From: Hirundichthys speculiger
Lineage: Eukaryota; Chordata; Actinopteri; Beloniformes; Exocoetidae
Length of the DNA stretch: 64,000 nucleotides
Assembly: GCA_018398805.1 (NCBI GenBank)
Contig: JAGFBZ010000332.1
Span: 80,508 to 144,507, forward strand
Direction of reading: 5' to 3'
Part shown: positions 22,744 through 34,079 of the stretch, piece by piece
How positions within the stretch are numbered: the first letter of the stretch is position 1
How the letters are laid out: every line of letters starts with the position of its first letter
Translations under genes and position numbers: made by a program
The notes under the pieces: model-generated
Database searches by the model: none
What the model was told of the DNA's origin: nothing
Seen by the model: the letters and a program-made list of their open reading frames with translations, nothing else

Positions 22744-22899
22744 ATGGATAGATGGCGGTCCGTATATTTCAGTCAGGAGGAGCAGCTTTTAATAATGCAG
22801 GGCTATGAGGATTTCAAAGAAAGCTTTACGGCCAAAAGCAACACTGTAGGTGCGAATAAAGCCAGAGAGGAGGCTGGCAAAAAATTGCAGATCGTGTAA
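22744..22899 (+). pseudogene. Harbinger Myb/SANT-like DNA-binding protein, N-terminal part
   Basis: The ATG at 22,744 gives MDRWRSVYFSQEEQLLIMQG and then an AKSNT...KAREEAGKKLQI helix pattern, as in the Myb/SANT partner protein of Harbinger transposases. The frame hits TAA just before a GTAAGT donor at about 22,905, apparently after a small deletion near LQIV. The partner normally carries the transposase to the nucleus and binds the element ends. Confidence 0.7.
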
Positions 22900-23368
22900 A
22901 TTCGTAAGTAATATTTATTTCACCACTATATTTATTTCACAACCTTAATTAATCTCCCTCCCTCTTTTAGAGCGCTTAAACTTTAAACTTAATGCAGCAG
23001 ATTTAAACATTATGTAGGTCTGACTGTCCCATTATGAATGATAAATGAAAATCACTTTAGTTTTTTGCTTAATCTATGTGAAATTAATTTAAGATTTAAT
23101 ATTATCTGTGATACCAATATACACTCACCGACCACTTTAATAGGTACCCTATCACCCTGGAGAATCTTATGAATGAATTATATTAAAACATTTCACATGA
23201 AATTCCACGTCACACTGATTATCAATATAATGGACTATTAATTTATGTTACCTGCGATTTAGTAAAACGCTTCTTTTATTTGAAGCGTGGGCAGATGGCC
23301 AGGGAATACTACAAACATATTCAGCAGTTTAGTAAGAGCAAGTACAACCTTTATTCCAGTATTCTGGC

Positions 23369-23626
23369 TCAGATTTTCTGCATCACCAACTGAATGCATG
23401 TAGGTTCCCGTGGCAAAGAAACGCACACTGTTTGCGCTACTGTGAGCGCACGGCTGCGTTTGGTGGCGCTGCCAATATCTGGCTCTAGCAGATTACAAAT
23501 GTAACGTATTCCCTCAGCTGGAAATCTATAGCGTTCATAGAGAATATGGTCATGGGAAGCCAGCGGATCAGTCCGGTCTCTGAATACTCTCTTCCTATCC
23601 TCACACAATCCTGGCGCTAAAGTCAA
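23369..23626 (-). pseudogene. Harbinger transposase (HARBI1-like), N-terminal fragment
   Basis: The minus strand encodes VFRDRTDPL, YERYRFPAEGIRYICNLLEP and TKRSRALTVAQTVCVSL, the start of a HARBI1-type nuclease. After this, where the FASG and catalytic DDE regions should follow, the frame turns to unrelated residues and stops. It is truncated by the internal deletion of the element. Confidence 0.8.
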
Positions 23627-23947
23627 CGGGATTGGGTGAAAGTGAAAGGGCGGTGCTTTTTAGAGCCGATTTGAGCCTGAACTCTGCACATAACCTGCTC
23701 CGGACCAGGTTAAGCTTGCAGAGTAAGTTACCATGGTGATCTAGCCAGGTTAAAAGAGAACCATCTTCGTGGTACTGGAAATCCTGGCTTTAGACTCAAC
23801 ATACCTCGCTAACCCTCTAATCTCGCTTCGTAGTACACCCCTCAGACTTCAAAAACAACAACAACAACCACACGTGATTGCAACAAAAGCCAAAAACCAA
23901 CTCTTAACAGTTGAAGCTCCTCTCTGAAACGTCCTCCAGTCACTTAC

Positions 23948-24119
23948 CTGTCGTGTTTGTCTTTATTTCGGGTCTCCAGGTGACATCCAGCAGTCTGCGC
24001 TGACGGTCGATCTCTTCTTCATACTGGACGACGATTCTTTCAATCTCCGTGAATATTTCTCCAGCAGCAGCAGTCAGTCGCTCGCTGATAAACTCTCTCA
24101 GATAGTGAACCGAAGACAT
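23948..24119 (-). CDS. First coding exon of a fish C2H2 zinc-finger gene
   Basis: The minus strand gives MSSVHYLREFISERL and then EEEIDRQRRLLDVTW, the characteristic N-terminal exon of teleost zinc-finger genes. An in-frame ATG at 24,155 (MSQLNIGV) is an alternative start. The exon is 172 nt and ends in CAG/GTAAGTG, so its phase (1) matches the acceptors at 6,062 and 5,238. It is the nearest upstream exon for copy A. The intron, about 18 kb, would be filled by the L1, L2, retrovirus, hAT and Harbinger insertions. No equivalent was found upstream of copy B in this window. Confidence 0.75.
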
Positions 24120-24155
24120 TGTTGCTGCAGAAACTCCAATATTCAGCTGTGACAC

Positions 24156-26094
24156 GAAAACTCAACCGTCCTCCCCCTGAATTTACACACGCTACAATAT
24201 CCGCCGGTGTCACACTGTTAGCGCTCCGACGGTGGACGACGGTTTTCCTTTTATTTCCGCTTTTTTTTTTTTTTTTATGAATGTAAAGCGACATTTCAGT
24301 GGCGCATTTAACTTTGTAAAAACGAGAACAAACCGAACGTGTTTGTTTTATTTAACAACCACATTTATAAAGACGAAGGTCAAATAACACCCTTTACAAA
24401 AAGAGTATTGCTAAAACTGAACATTAAAATCGATCACAGAAAAGGTTTTATACTGTAAAAAAGATTATTAACTCGACTCAGACTTGTTTATTAAACCCAC
24501 TTGTAGAAAATTAACTTGTCGCAGTACCAGCATACATGGCATAAAAACTATATAAAAATATGTGGAATAAACATCTGCAATATGCAATAAAGTAGACAAA
24601 CAAAATAGACAAATATATAGAAATATTCACAATGTACAGGATTCTTTTAATAAAAGAAAACACAAAATAAATATATACTAGGGAGGTTGTGGGTGGAAAA
24701 TGAAATAAATACGAGTAATTGTAATAAATAATTATAACATATAATTTGACCGGGGAGCCATAAAAAGAAAGAAAAAAAGAAAGCGGAGACAGAACAAAGA
24801 GAGGATGTAGGACAGAGAGAGGAGAGCACACGAATGACTGAATGAAATGACTACATAAACAGATGCAGGTAGCAGCACTGAGATGAGATGGTCAGAGGAC
24901 TAGATCACTGCTCACCACGCCAGCCGACACCCCGAACACATCTACACACACAGGTGGAGGTAAACGCTGGGATGGACAGAGGAGGGAACTGCAAGTCAGC
25001 ATGAAACTCAGGAAACTCTGGCCTGCAAACATACAGAAAAAAAGAGAAAAGATAGTGATAGCTAAAAAAAACATTTTAAAAGAGAAACATTTACTTTCTA
25101 TTTGTTGTTAACGCTCTCAATAGCAAGAATATTTGGGTACTCTAAACAGTAAATAAATACAATTTAACTGTTTACTTGGTCACAAATGTGTTTGAAAACA
25201 ACCAACTGCTATTAAATGTACCTGGCGCGTTTTTAGACACTTTGGAAAAAATGGCAGCTGTTTTCTGAAATATGAGAACACAACCCGGGACGTATGTAAA
25301 CACCCTAAAATGATAATAACGATAATATTTGTTTCATTATTCTCAAGTTATGTGAAACAGAACATTAAATGTGCCACAAAGAAATGCAAGTCTTATACTT
25401 AAAAAGATGAAATTCATTGTTTTAAAACACATTTGTTGAACAAAGTACAAATGACAGGTAAGACCAACCTAAAGGAAGCTGCCCATAATACTGATGTTAA
25501 TCAGTATTATACGCTCATAAAATGTGAACTGCTATTAATTCATTTGTTTGTTTGTTTTTTTTACTCTGACATCTGTTTATTTGTAGGTTTTTGTTCAGAC
25601 TGCAGAGATCATTTCTCACTGTGGAGACTTTTCTTCTCACAGGTACAACAGTTGGTGGCTGAACGATTGAGTTTAATTTCATCATGAACTCACAACTGTT
25701 CTTCTCCTGATTAAACCCTTCAATGTGTTTCACTTCATTTAATAATGGACTGAATTTCCACTTGTCAGGTCCGACCCCCGCTCTTAGATTATATTTAGTT
25801 TATTTTGTTCAGTTTTCAGGTTCTTGTTTCTGTTCCACTCGTTTCAGAGGTGTGTTCTCTCTTGTTGATACCACTGACTTTCATTCTTTTTCCTTTCTGT
25901 CTTCATTTGGAAAATACAGCTTAGGAGGTGCAGCATCAATGGAAGAGGGTCAATAAACTGCCAGAATGGGATATTACAGATATTTCAATGTGTAGTTATT
26001 GATGTTTTTGGAGCTAAAGTCTCTGTGAAGTGTTTTCATCTTCCTCCAAGTCAACAACTGAAACCTGAAAACTGATGCTCTCCACTAGAGGGCG
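24156..26094. other. Upstream flank and spacer without recognisable genes
   Basis: The first few hundred bases are the presumed minus-strand promoter side of the zinc-finger exon, with an A/T run at 24,261-24,277. Farther out, small open frames show no family features. A minus-strand stretch at 24,905-25,022 sits behind an AG acceptor-like site and has one short open frame, but I cannot identify it. Confidence 0.4.
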
Positions 26095-26265
26095 CCTTCA
26101 TCCTGCAGACAGGGATGTGGAGGAGGTTAAAACTCCTCACTTCAGTTTTAAAGGGGCCAAGGAGACCAACAAAAACAAGGTGGAGGATCATCTGATAAAC
26201 AACAACCCCCAGAAAGTGTGGGAGGGATTAAAGACCACCAACTGTGATCAATATTCTTTTATGAC
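26095..26265 (+). mobile_element. Small LINE relic
   Basis: VKTPHFSFKGAKETNKNKVE followed by LINNNPQKVWEGLKTTNC resembles the linker between endonuclease and reverse transcriptase in fish LINEs (the pattern N-x-x-x-VW-x-G-x-K). Only this short segment is recognisable. Confidence 0.55.
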
Positions 26266-26299
26266 AATATCAGAACTCCTCCATTCAATCATACTGATC

Positions 26300-26740
26300 A
26301 GTGGCAGAACATGTCACTGCCGGGCCGGGGGCGGGGCACATGACCGGGCCCTTTAAGCTCAATAAAGCTTGTGATTACATCGTTTTACAACATACACATG
26401 CCTGCAACAGCGGGGTTTACAAGCATTACTACATTTTTGCACATAGCTCAAAGCATTTGATAGTAAGAGTTCAACACCACGAAGAGCAACCATGTCATTT
26501 TGAAATCAATCAAACCTGTAGTATTATGGAATAATATATTGTCTAAAATGTATTCGGCGGTGACGTCCCGCTGGAGACGCACCAGTTATTGTTGTAGTTG
26601 CTACCGGCATTCATTCATTCATTCTGCTCAGTACCAAGTGCCGATTTCGCCTGATGTGTTTCCATTGCTGTTAATAAATACCAACTCTGAGCACGTCACT
26701 GTACGAGCCTTTTTGCAAGAGTAACCCGACAAAACCGACA
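26300..26740 (+). repeat. Possible solo LTR
   Basis: CCCTTTAAGCTCAATAAAGCTTGTG looks like the promoter-to-polyadenylation section of an LTR, with a polyadenylation signal AATAAA. An ATTCATTCATTC run lies downstream. Ends and target duplication could not be fixed, so this is tentative. Confidence 0.25.
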
Positions 26741-26874
26741 TGAAGTCTAACAAACCATGAGAACAAGAAAAACATTAGGCTACCTGGCCCCTAATAATAA
26801 CGTTAGAGGGTCTGGCTACTCCGATAACAACCACATCAACAGTTTACAACTAACTCACATATTGTTTTCAGTCT

Positions 26875-27600
26875 GTGCGTTTACATGGGAAGTTTAAATC
26901 CTCTTTAATTCAGAATTAAAGTTAAATCCGATATAAAATGATTAAAGATTACCATGTAAACACCTAATTCCGAATGAAAATGTCCATTCTGAATTAAACT
27001 TAATTCCGAAGTAAGTGGCTGGTTTATTCTGATTTTAATTCCGAATTGAGTAATTCCGCGGTCATTTATACACTCATTCCACTTTAAATTAATTCCTGTC
27101 TTTCTGCGCATGCTTGTTCTCTTGCCCGTCTGCCGCGATTACACTTTTATTCCGCCCTGGGCTTGTTTTCAAAACAAAGTTTCAAGATGGCAGCACACAG
27201 TAAACGGTGTTCAAGAGCAGAGACAATTTATTTAATAAATAGCTTGGAGGAACTGGAAATAATTAAAAGAACAGATGGCAGGAAACATAAGAAATTGTGA
27301 GCTTTTCAAAGTTGTAGCGGCCAGGTTAAATGAAGGAGGTTTCGCAGATAGAGACGCCACCCAGGTCAAAAATAAGTGGAATGTTGTTGCTAATCGAGTT
27401 GTTGCTAAGTTTGTTTTCTTCCGGTAGATGTAAAGACGTCCCCCCCCCCCTAATGATCCATCCAATCAGGACCCTTCCCAACCCCCAGACCTTAAGCGGA
27501 GTTGGATAAAGCCAAACAAACGTATTTTCCATGTAAACCTCAATTCGGAATTACTATTTCCATGTAAACTCGAAGGAAATTAGTTTAATTCAGAATTATT
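26875..27600 (+). mobile_element. DNA transposon relic with Myb-like domain
   Basis: Both ends contain inverted copies of TTTACATGG and of TTAATTCAGAATTA. An ATG at 27,186 gives MAAHSKRCSRAETIYLINSL, then a one-register shift, then NCELFKVVAARLNEGGFADR and ATQVKNKW, a Myb/SANT-like DNA-binding fold used by Harbinger-related elements. A run of ten C lies at about 27,441. Superfamily and exact ends are uncertain. Confidence 0.55.
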
Positions 27601-27689
27601 CAATTTGGATGTTAATAATGTTAGGTATTATTAACATGACAATGTGGTAGATTTTCTGAATGGCAGTAAAAAAGAAAAAAAAAAGTGAC

Positions 27690-30250
27690 ATTGATCTGCC
27701 TTCTACATCTGCTGTCGCACCTCTAACGGTGCCTGTGATGGATTCTTCATGGCAGGGACGTCCTCTTCCCTGAGGCAGGCCTAAACCTGACCGCATACCA
27801 CCCCCCACCCCACCCCACCCCCCCACCCCCCCCCCCCCAATGGCACTGTCAGCTCAATCAATATTGCTGACTTCAGACCACAGCACCACGTCAGGTCTTA
27901 AGGTGGTGCTGCATATCTCCTGTGGGTACTGGAGCTGCCTACCCAGGTCCACTTCCATCTTTCACACCGCCCCTGGTATTAATAACTTGGCAGGTGGTCT
28001 CTTGCTGATATGCGTTGCAGGTTAGCCGCTACCTGAGGAAGTGGATCCTGCAAAGGCTGTCTGATGGACTCTGGTTGTTTACCTCCTGTCGACTTTCTTC
28101 CAGGACCTCTGCCAGCTTCCTGAGAACTTGGTCATGCTGCCATTTGAACTGACCCGGTGTCCAGGCCCGGACTGGCCATCGGGAGAACCGGGAGGTTTCC
28201 CGAAGCGCCAACCTGTGATTGGCCTGCTGGCCTGCGTCTCTCTCTCTTTTTTTTTTTAAGTCTGCCGGTCAGCCGGCAGCTATCTGACTTTTTTTTTTCT
28301 AAGTCAGAGAGGCAGGCCTGGCCAATCAGAGGCCACTCAGGCCAGTAGCATGTGAGGAGGACAAGGCGATTGGTTTGTTTTGATTAACACCCGCCCCAAC
28401 AGTCCGTGTCAACCACACAGACAGCTGCAGAGGAAGGGGGGGGGGGGTGTGTGACACTGATGCTGCAGTCGCGCTGTGTGTGTAGCAGAGAGGAAGAGTC
28501 GAGGCTTCGACTAAACCATGGACCCCAACCCGGGTAAAAAAAACAAGAAAAGGCGGTGCCGAGAGTGAGAGACCGAAAAAAAGAAAGGCGATGGAGGAGG
28601 ATGCGGCCAAATGCCGTAAATTGACAAGTTTATTCAGGCCCCCCCCCCCAGCCAAGATACCTCTGCAAGTAAGTTATGTAAAAAAACAACAACAACAACA
28701 AAAAACACTGGTTCTTGAGGTCCAGGGACCTGGGTCCTTGAGGCTGTACACTTTACACAGTAGGTTATAGGCCCTGGACATGAAATTAAACAAGCCACTT
28801 TGTATTTACTGTTATCATTCCATTATTATGTATATGAATAGTGAGACATAGGCTACACTATCTTACTATATGAACTATAGTGTATGGAAAAACACTGTAA
28901 GCATATGTTTGCTATTCAAAGGTGGTGATGGTGATGACATAAGTCCTGCTGGTACTTCAGGAGAAGCCAGTGCAGAGCAGTTGGCAGAAGGTCCAGAATC
29001 ATTTCTAGAGCAACAACATGCAAGTTGCAGACATAACACCAACAGGCACTGCTATTTGACATAAATGGCTCTCATTTCTATTAAGTACTAGTGGTGTTGA
29101 ATTTTGCTGTCTGTTGCTGACTTGCTGTTATGTATCCCAGCCCTATATTAGAATATGAGTCAATATTATGTGATTGCTTATTAGGAACTATACTCTCGGA
29201 CTGTATTATACATTGCGTCTATCAGTGCGTGCATGTTCTGTGAACATGTATTCAAAGGCTGTCCCCTCATAGCTGATTAATTGTTTGATTTGGACTTTGT
29301 TGTCTTTGTTTATTAGGTTATATTGTAGGCTACACATAAAAATTATGCCAAAGAGGCAGTTGACATTCCACATGATATGATGTTTAAATAACCTTGGCAC
29401 TGCGTTAAACCTTTATTCTCTTCTAGTAAGTGTGTTAGTGGATTTTGCTGAGGATTGTTGTGTTACTGTATTTTACCAGCCCGGCCTCAAACACAAAAGT
29501 TACTGTATATTCCTAACTTAGTTTGTACATAGATCCCATATTTGAACTTCTATTTGGAATGCAGTGTGTGTGTGTGTGTTCGGTACATGCGTGCCAATGC
29601 ATGTAGGTGTGGGCGTGAATGTGCGCGTGTGGGCAAGGCCAGGGTGGCCTGGTTACACGACTGACTCCTAGCCTGAAAAAGTCTCCCAGTCCGGCCCTGC
29701 CGGTGTCAGTGCTGTTTTGCAGCCTGACAGAACATGCTGGAGTGAAGCATTGACGATCCCACAGAGGTCACAAGATTTCTCTGTTCCAAGCCATTGGTGG
29801 AGGTTTTTAGGGCTCAGGAGGGTGTCATATGTTGCCCTAATGAGAAAACTGAGCTGAGCCTGTGACAGTTTCCAGAACTCTGCCCAGCTGATTGCTCGGC
29901 TCACGACACCCTCCCATGTTTTCCACTGCCCCTGCTGCTCCTGTGCCACAGACCTCACTCCGAGCTCCTCCTGATTTCTGCAACAACAAGGTCCTTCCTC
30001 TTCTTCCTGTTTGCCTTAGACCAAAGTATGGGTGGGTTGCTCCATCCGATGCCTGCCCGCCCTGTCTGGACCATGCCCATGACTTCTTGATGTTGCAATC
30101 TTCCCATCACAGTCTGGACCTCCTCTTTGGCCCTCCACTTCCTTCCAGTCTCGACTTGCATCAGCCACTGTCCTGTCGGAGGAGTCCCTCAACTCCATCA
30201 GCAGCCTTGCCTTCTCCTTCCAATAGCCCAGGGTGATGGATCTCAGAGGT
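27690..30250 (-). mobile_element. LINE C-terminal region, split by a hAT element
   Basis: Minus-strand coding sequence at 29,700-30,250 includes WEGVVSRAISWAEFWK, LSFLIRATYDTLLSPKNLH and a zinc knuckle CDLCGIVNASLQHVLSGC. It resumes at 28,161 with FKWQHDQVLRKLAEVLEE. The order fits the zinc-binding C-terminal end of a reverse transcriptase. Stops and shifts abound, and a C-rich run (about 27,800-27,839) interrupts it further. Confidence 0.7.
28162..29699 (+). mobile_element. hAT element, internally deleted, inside a LINE
   Basis: The left end CAGGCCCGGACTGG and the reverse complement of the right end (CAGGGCCGGACTGG) are TIRs. Perfect target duplications CCGGTGTC lie at 28,154-28,161 and 29,700-29,707. 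Remnants of the transposase N terminus persist: MDPNPGKK at 28,518, then in another register EEDAAKCRKLTSLFR to a GTAAGT donor at about 28,671, and a second exon-like piece near 28,921-29,062. The catalytic part is gone. Confidence 0.88.
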
Positions 30251-31148
30251 AGCTGGAGTGGGTTCCATCCATACAGGCTAGCAGCTGAGAAGCACCGTGG
30301 CTTTACAATGAACTGACAAAATAATGAACACTTAGATGCTTCAGCATTTAAGGTTGATCATCAGACTGGATAACTACAATAATATTAACCCCTTAACATT
30401 CCTGTATAATTTGCATAAAACGCCTATCCAAGACATAACCAAAGTAAATTGAAAGCTGTTCTTGAACCGTATGTAGCACATGGATGGTTTTGGTCTCTTT
30501 TGAAAGGTAACACTCTGAAGTTTTTCCTCCAACTGTCAGAATCACTGTAAGTGCTACTAGCATTGAGTAATCTAAGTTTGAACACACTGAAATATAAGTT
30601 TTTTATTTCCGCCTGAATTTTTTTGTAAACAGATGTCTGCAGATGAGTGCAGCTGTGACTTATTAGCTGGAAAACACAATAGGACCACAGCATGAAGCCT
30701 TACCTAGTGCAAGTTCAAATTTGATAACAATACCACTAAAAATGAGTATTTTACACATGTTTTTGTAAGAGTATGTCTAGGCGTTTCCAAAAATGGCACA
30801 TTTGGAGACTCCAAAATGGCACTTGGATAAACATGGCCACATACCTCGGATAAAAGGACATAACTCTTGAACGCTTCATCGTACAGTCATAATCTTGGCC
30901 TCTAATGAAAGGTGACACTTAGAGGTATCTTATCCCACATTCAGATTCACTATCAATATTGCTGAAAAAAAGTTACTGAACCATAAAGCTAAACTTTGCA
31001 TATAAAAAGAGTCAAAAACAAGTGTTGTTGTGGAAAAATGTAATTTATATAAAAACACAGCAACAACACAGCAAACTATTCACATATTTACAATTATAAC
31101 CATTTATAACTGTAGCAATTTCTTGTAGTTATGAAGCACAAAGGCACA

Positions 31149-32399
31149 TCACACGAGGAGCATTTCAACTGGTGTTTTAGCATGACAGTGCCTGCACTTC
31201 AGCCTACCAGTAGTCCTCTGCCCACTGATAAAAACCAGTATGTGATGTGCTCCACGCAGGAGCAGGAGGTGGGACAGGTCTGGCTGTGGAGGAAGACCCT
31301 GCTTCTGCTTCTGCCAGCTGCACGGCGAGGGTCTCCCGGAATGCCTTCTGGTGCAGAGGGACCTCTCCTCTACCCTTTGCAATGTCTGTGTGGAGGAGGA
31401 AGGCATTCACGATTGGCGATGTCCATGAAATGGTAGAAAAATGTCTTGTACCACTTCCTTGTCTTGTGAAGTACTTTGTAATATCCGATCAGAGCGTCAG
31501 ACAGGTCCACTCCACCCATACACCTGGAACAACAATGAAAAAAATATATACAAAACATAAATATGTGCAACACCTTTCGATGTTCTGGTGCTGGCAGAAC
31601 CTCTCTGGACAGTTGGAGGATGGAGCTCCTCACCTGATGAACTGCTATCCTCTCTCTGTGACTGCTTGCTGACTGGCTCCCAGTCCACATCTGAATCCTC
31701 AGATGGCTGCCTATTATGTGAAAATAAAGAAATAAGTCATCACAAAACTTTCTATCTTTTCTGTATTCTACTGCTTTGCACAATGAAACACAGAGGGGTC
31801 TGGGAGGTAGAGAGGCACACATTCACACCCCACCCCCAACAAACACACACGCAAGCACACCCCCCCACCCCCCCCCCCACACATATTCACACCCTACCCC
31901 CAACAAACACACACGCAAGCACACCCCCCCAACCCCCCCACACACATATTCACACCCTACCCCCAACAAACACACACGCAAGCAACCCCCCCCAACCCCC
32001 CCACACACATATACATACCCTACCCCCAACAAAACACGCACACATCACACACCCCAACCCCCTATCCCCCACACACGCACAAACAAAGGCATTTGTATCT
32101 ATTTTTCAAAGTGATGCTTTTTTTATGTCGAAATATACAGTAATACGTAATAATATGAAGAATACTACCAATTATGATATAATATATACGTAATAATATA
32201 ATATAAGCTGATCAAATACTTACTTATCCAGAGCAATGTCCTCTCCGACGGCAAACATATCCTCTGCGCAGGAATCAACAAATGACATGTCGCTCTCTTC
32301 CTCTGATAACTCCTTTCCTGATTCATCACTGTCCCGACGAGCACATTCTTCCATTGCTTCTTGGACTGTAAATCTAGTCTTCTGCGTCCTTTTCGCCAT
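31149..32399 (-). pseudogene. PGBD4-like piggyBac transposase, internally deleted
   Basis: Exon 1 (32,224-32,399) gives MAKRTQKTRFTVQEAMEE and an acidic stretch up to a GTAAGT donor. A second piece (about 31,690-31,570) holds [16 protein letters not shown]. After a TTCCAG acceptor near 31,530, [19 protein letters not shown] and [13 protein letters not shown] follow, the end of the catalytic fold. A frameshift near 31,405 precedes [12 protein letters not shown]. The C-terminal cysteine-rich tail KCRHCHAKTP is broken by a stop. Most of the DDD core between the second piece and MGGVDL is absent. Confidence 0.8.
31818..32072. repeat. Minisatellite, about 58-64-bp unit, four copies
   Basis: Units of the form CACACCCTACCCCCAACAAA plus ACACACGCAAGCA and a C run recur at 31,851, 31,915, 31,978 and about 32,036. 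It lies in an intron of the piggyBac remnant. The second copy of the element has only a GT-rich stretch there (46,337-46,435). Confidence 0.85.
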
Positions 32400-33259
32400 T
32401 TTCTACGCTCCTAGAGTCAAACTAGCTGAGAAACAGTCCACACTGTGATGCGCCTTGCTGTTACGCACCTTTTACGCACGCAGCCTGAATGAAGACAATT
32501 TGCATTACGCATCGGTCCCTTTGTTTCCCCTTTATCTCCACCCCTTCAACCGGCACATCGTTGTTTTCAGAATTTCATTGGCTATTCAATGCGTCAGTCA
32601 TCAGCATGATTGATTCTAACTGGCTGGTTTTTTCATCACTCAAAGTAGGAGATGGCTTCGTTTCAACGTTGGCCCTTATTGGCTATTTTAGGCTGTGGAA
32701 AGGGCAGCGAGGCTCCTATATGGCTGTATGAGGTGTCAATCAAAAGATCACAAGCCCCCCTCCATTTTGAGATCCAGCCACAACGTACGTCAGCACAGGA
32801 AGAAGCGTTTTATAAGGAAAAAAAACACGGAAGTTACTGAACACTGACCAGCTACCAGTGGCGTTTTTGTGGATATTTACTGGTATAATAATGCATTTTG
32901 GACTAAATACTTTACTGAATTGGATCGACTGGACCTTTGTGAGTTCAACCAGACCATTTTTGTGGGAATATTTTTGATCGGACGACTTTTATAACGCTCA
33001 TAAGGTGAGTTGCGTCGATTTCGTAACTCCCTGTTTGTTTGTTTGTGGTGTGACAAAGGCGTTGATTGTACCTGCTGTTATGATTATATCCTGAAATGGT
33101 TTACATTGATTGAATCACAAGAATCTTAGCTTTCCAAAGATATGTCGCATGAGTGCCTCACGTAACATTTGAGCTGTGTAAATTACAGTTTAGTTTCGGA
33201 AACTACAGAAATTCGGACTGACGGCCCGCGGGCGGGCCGTCGGAATGTTAACGGGTTAA

Positions 33260-34079
33260 CAAACCATTCATGTGAATCAGGAGGCCTGAAGCAGGGAAAT
33301 ATCTAAGACATGCAGGTTTGCTGCTCTCGAGGACTGGAGTTGGCCACCCCTGTTCTAGATGTCAATCCTGCTCTTTTATACTCTGGCCAGCAATTCTAAC
33401 TCTTTCCCTCTTTGAATCAAAGTACCCCTCTCGTTCCTCTGGCTTCAATTTTCATGTCCAGTCATCAGTACCAGTGGACGCACAAGAAACTGCGTGTGGA
33501 CAGCAGATGTTTTCTTTCAGAGAAACAAAGCATATAACAACAGTCATCTTAGTTTTTTTTTGAAGAGGGGTTCCTGAATGCTCTGGGTCTCTGTAAAGTG
33601 CCCAGAGACAATTGCCATTGTAACAGATGCTATACAAATTGAATTGAACTGAATTGAATGCTCCTGCGTGACTCATCACATAGAGCCGCCTGCAGCCTCC
33701 ACCCTGCTGCAGTTGGTTTGGTGTGTTCGGTGGAAATTAATGTGAATGGTAGAAATACCAGACCAATTTTAGAGATGTGCATGGACATGAATGGTCAGGT
33801 GAGCTCTAGTAGTCATCACAACATGTTATAGATTTGAGAAGGTTCTGGAAGGATGTGATTGATCACCCATCTTCTCCTTTAAATGTACAGATTCTCTGTC
33901 CTTGAGCTGTTTATCTCTTGTTCAGAGCTGCATCTGTATTTCTGCCAGTGAAACAGAAAGGTGATGGCATCATATTCAGAGTGAAAGAAAATTATGTGAC
34001 AGATTTAAGCCCTCTTTGCTTCAAGAAATGACTTCAGCTCATTTCTTTAACTGTATCTGAAACTGAAGTGAGTTGAGTC
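33260..34079. other. Spacer with a LINE/SINE 3' tail
   Basis: Around 33,585-33,660 the text reads CTGTAAAGTGCCCAGAGACA and ends in ATTGAATTGAACTGAATTGA, the typical tail of a fish LINE or SINE in plus orientation. Nothing else is recognisable. Confidence 0.45.

Larger units (their letters stand above)
22534..23842. mobile_element. PIF/Harbinger element, internally deleted
   Basis: TIRs AGGGGTGTACTACGAAG and CTTCGTAGTACACCCCT are perfect over 17 bp. The 3-bp target duplication is CAG (22,531-22,533 and 23,843-23,845). It retains the two-gene layout of the superfamily: a Myb-like protein on the plus strand and the start of a transposase on the minus strand. Most of the DDE domain is missing. 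Confidence 0.9.
30389..33255 (-). mobile_element. piggyBac-type element with deleted transposase
   Basis: TTAA duplications lie at 30,385-30,388 and 33,256-33,259. The ends are CCCCTTAACATTCC and its near complement GGAATGTTAACGGG. Coding remnants lie on the minus strand. A 10-bp-arm GC palindrome (GACGGCCCGC...GCGGGCCGTC) lies just inside the right end at about 33,220-33,241. A second copy in opposite orientation is at 45,146. Confidence 0.9.

Noticed and set aside
24511..25074. Minus-strand open frames, including one with a hydrophobic start
   Set aside because: AT-rich composition and lack of any recognisable domain. The acceptor-like AG at about 25,023 is not enough to call an exon.
31818..32072. 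CRISPR-like array
   Set aside because: Units of about 58-64 bp with no distinct spacers, C-rich throughout, in a vertebrate genome: a minisatellite.
31776..32114. Pro/Thr/His-rich open frames with a period
   Set aside because: They are translations of a minisatellite within an intron of the piggyBac remnant; the reverse strand is equally open.
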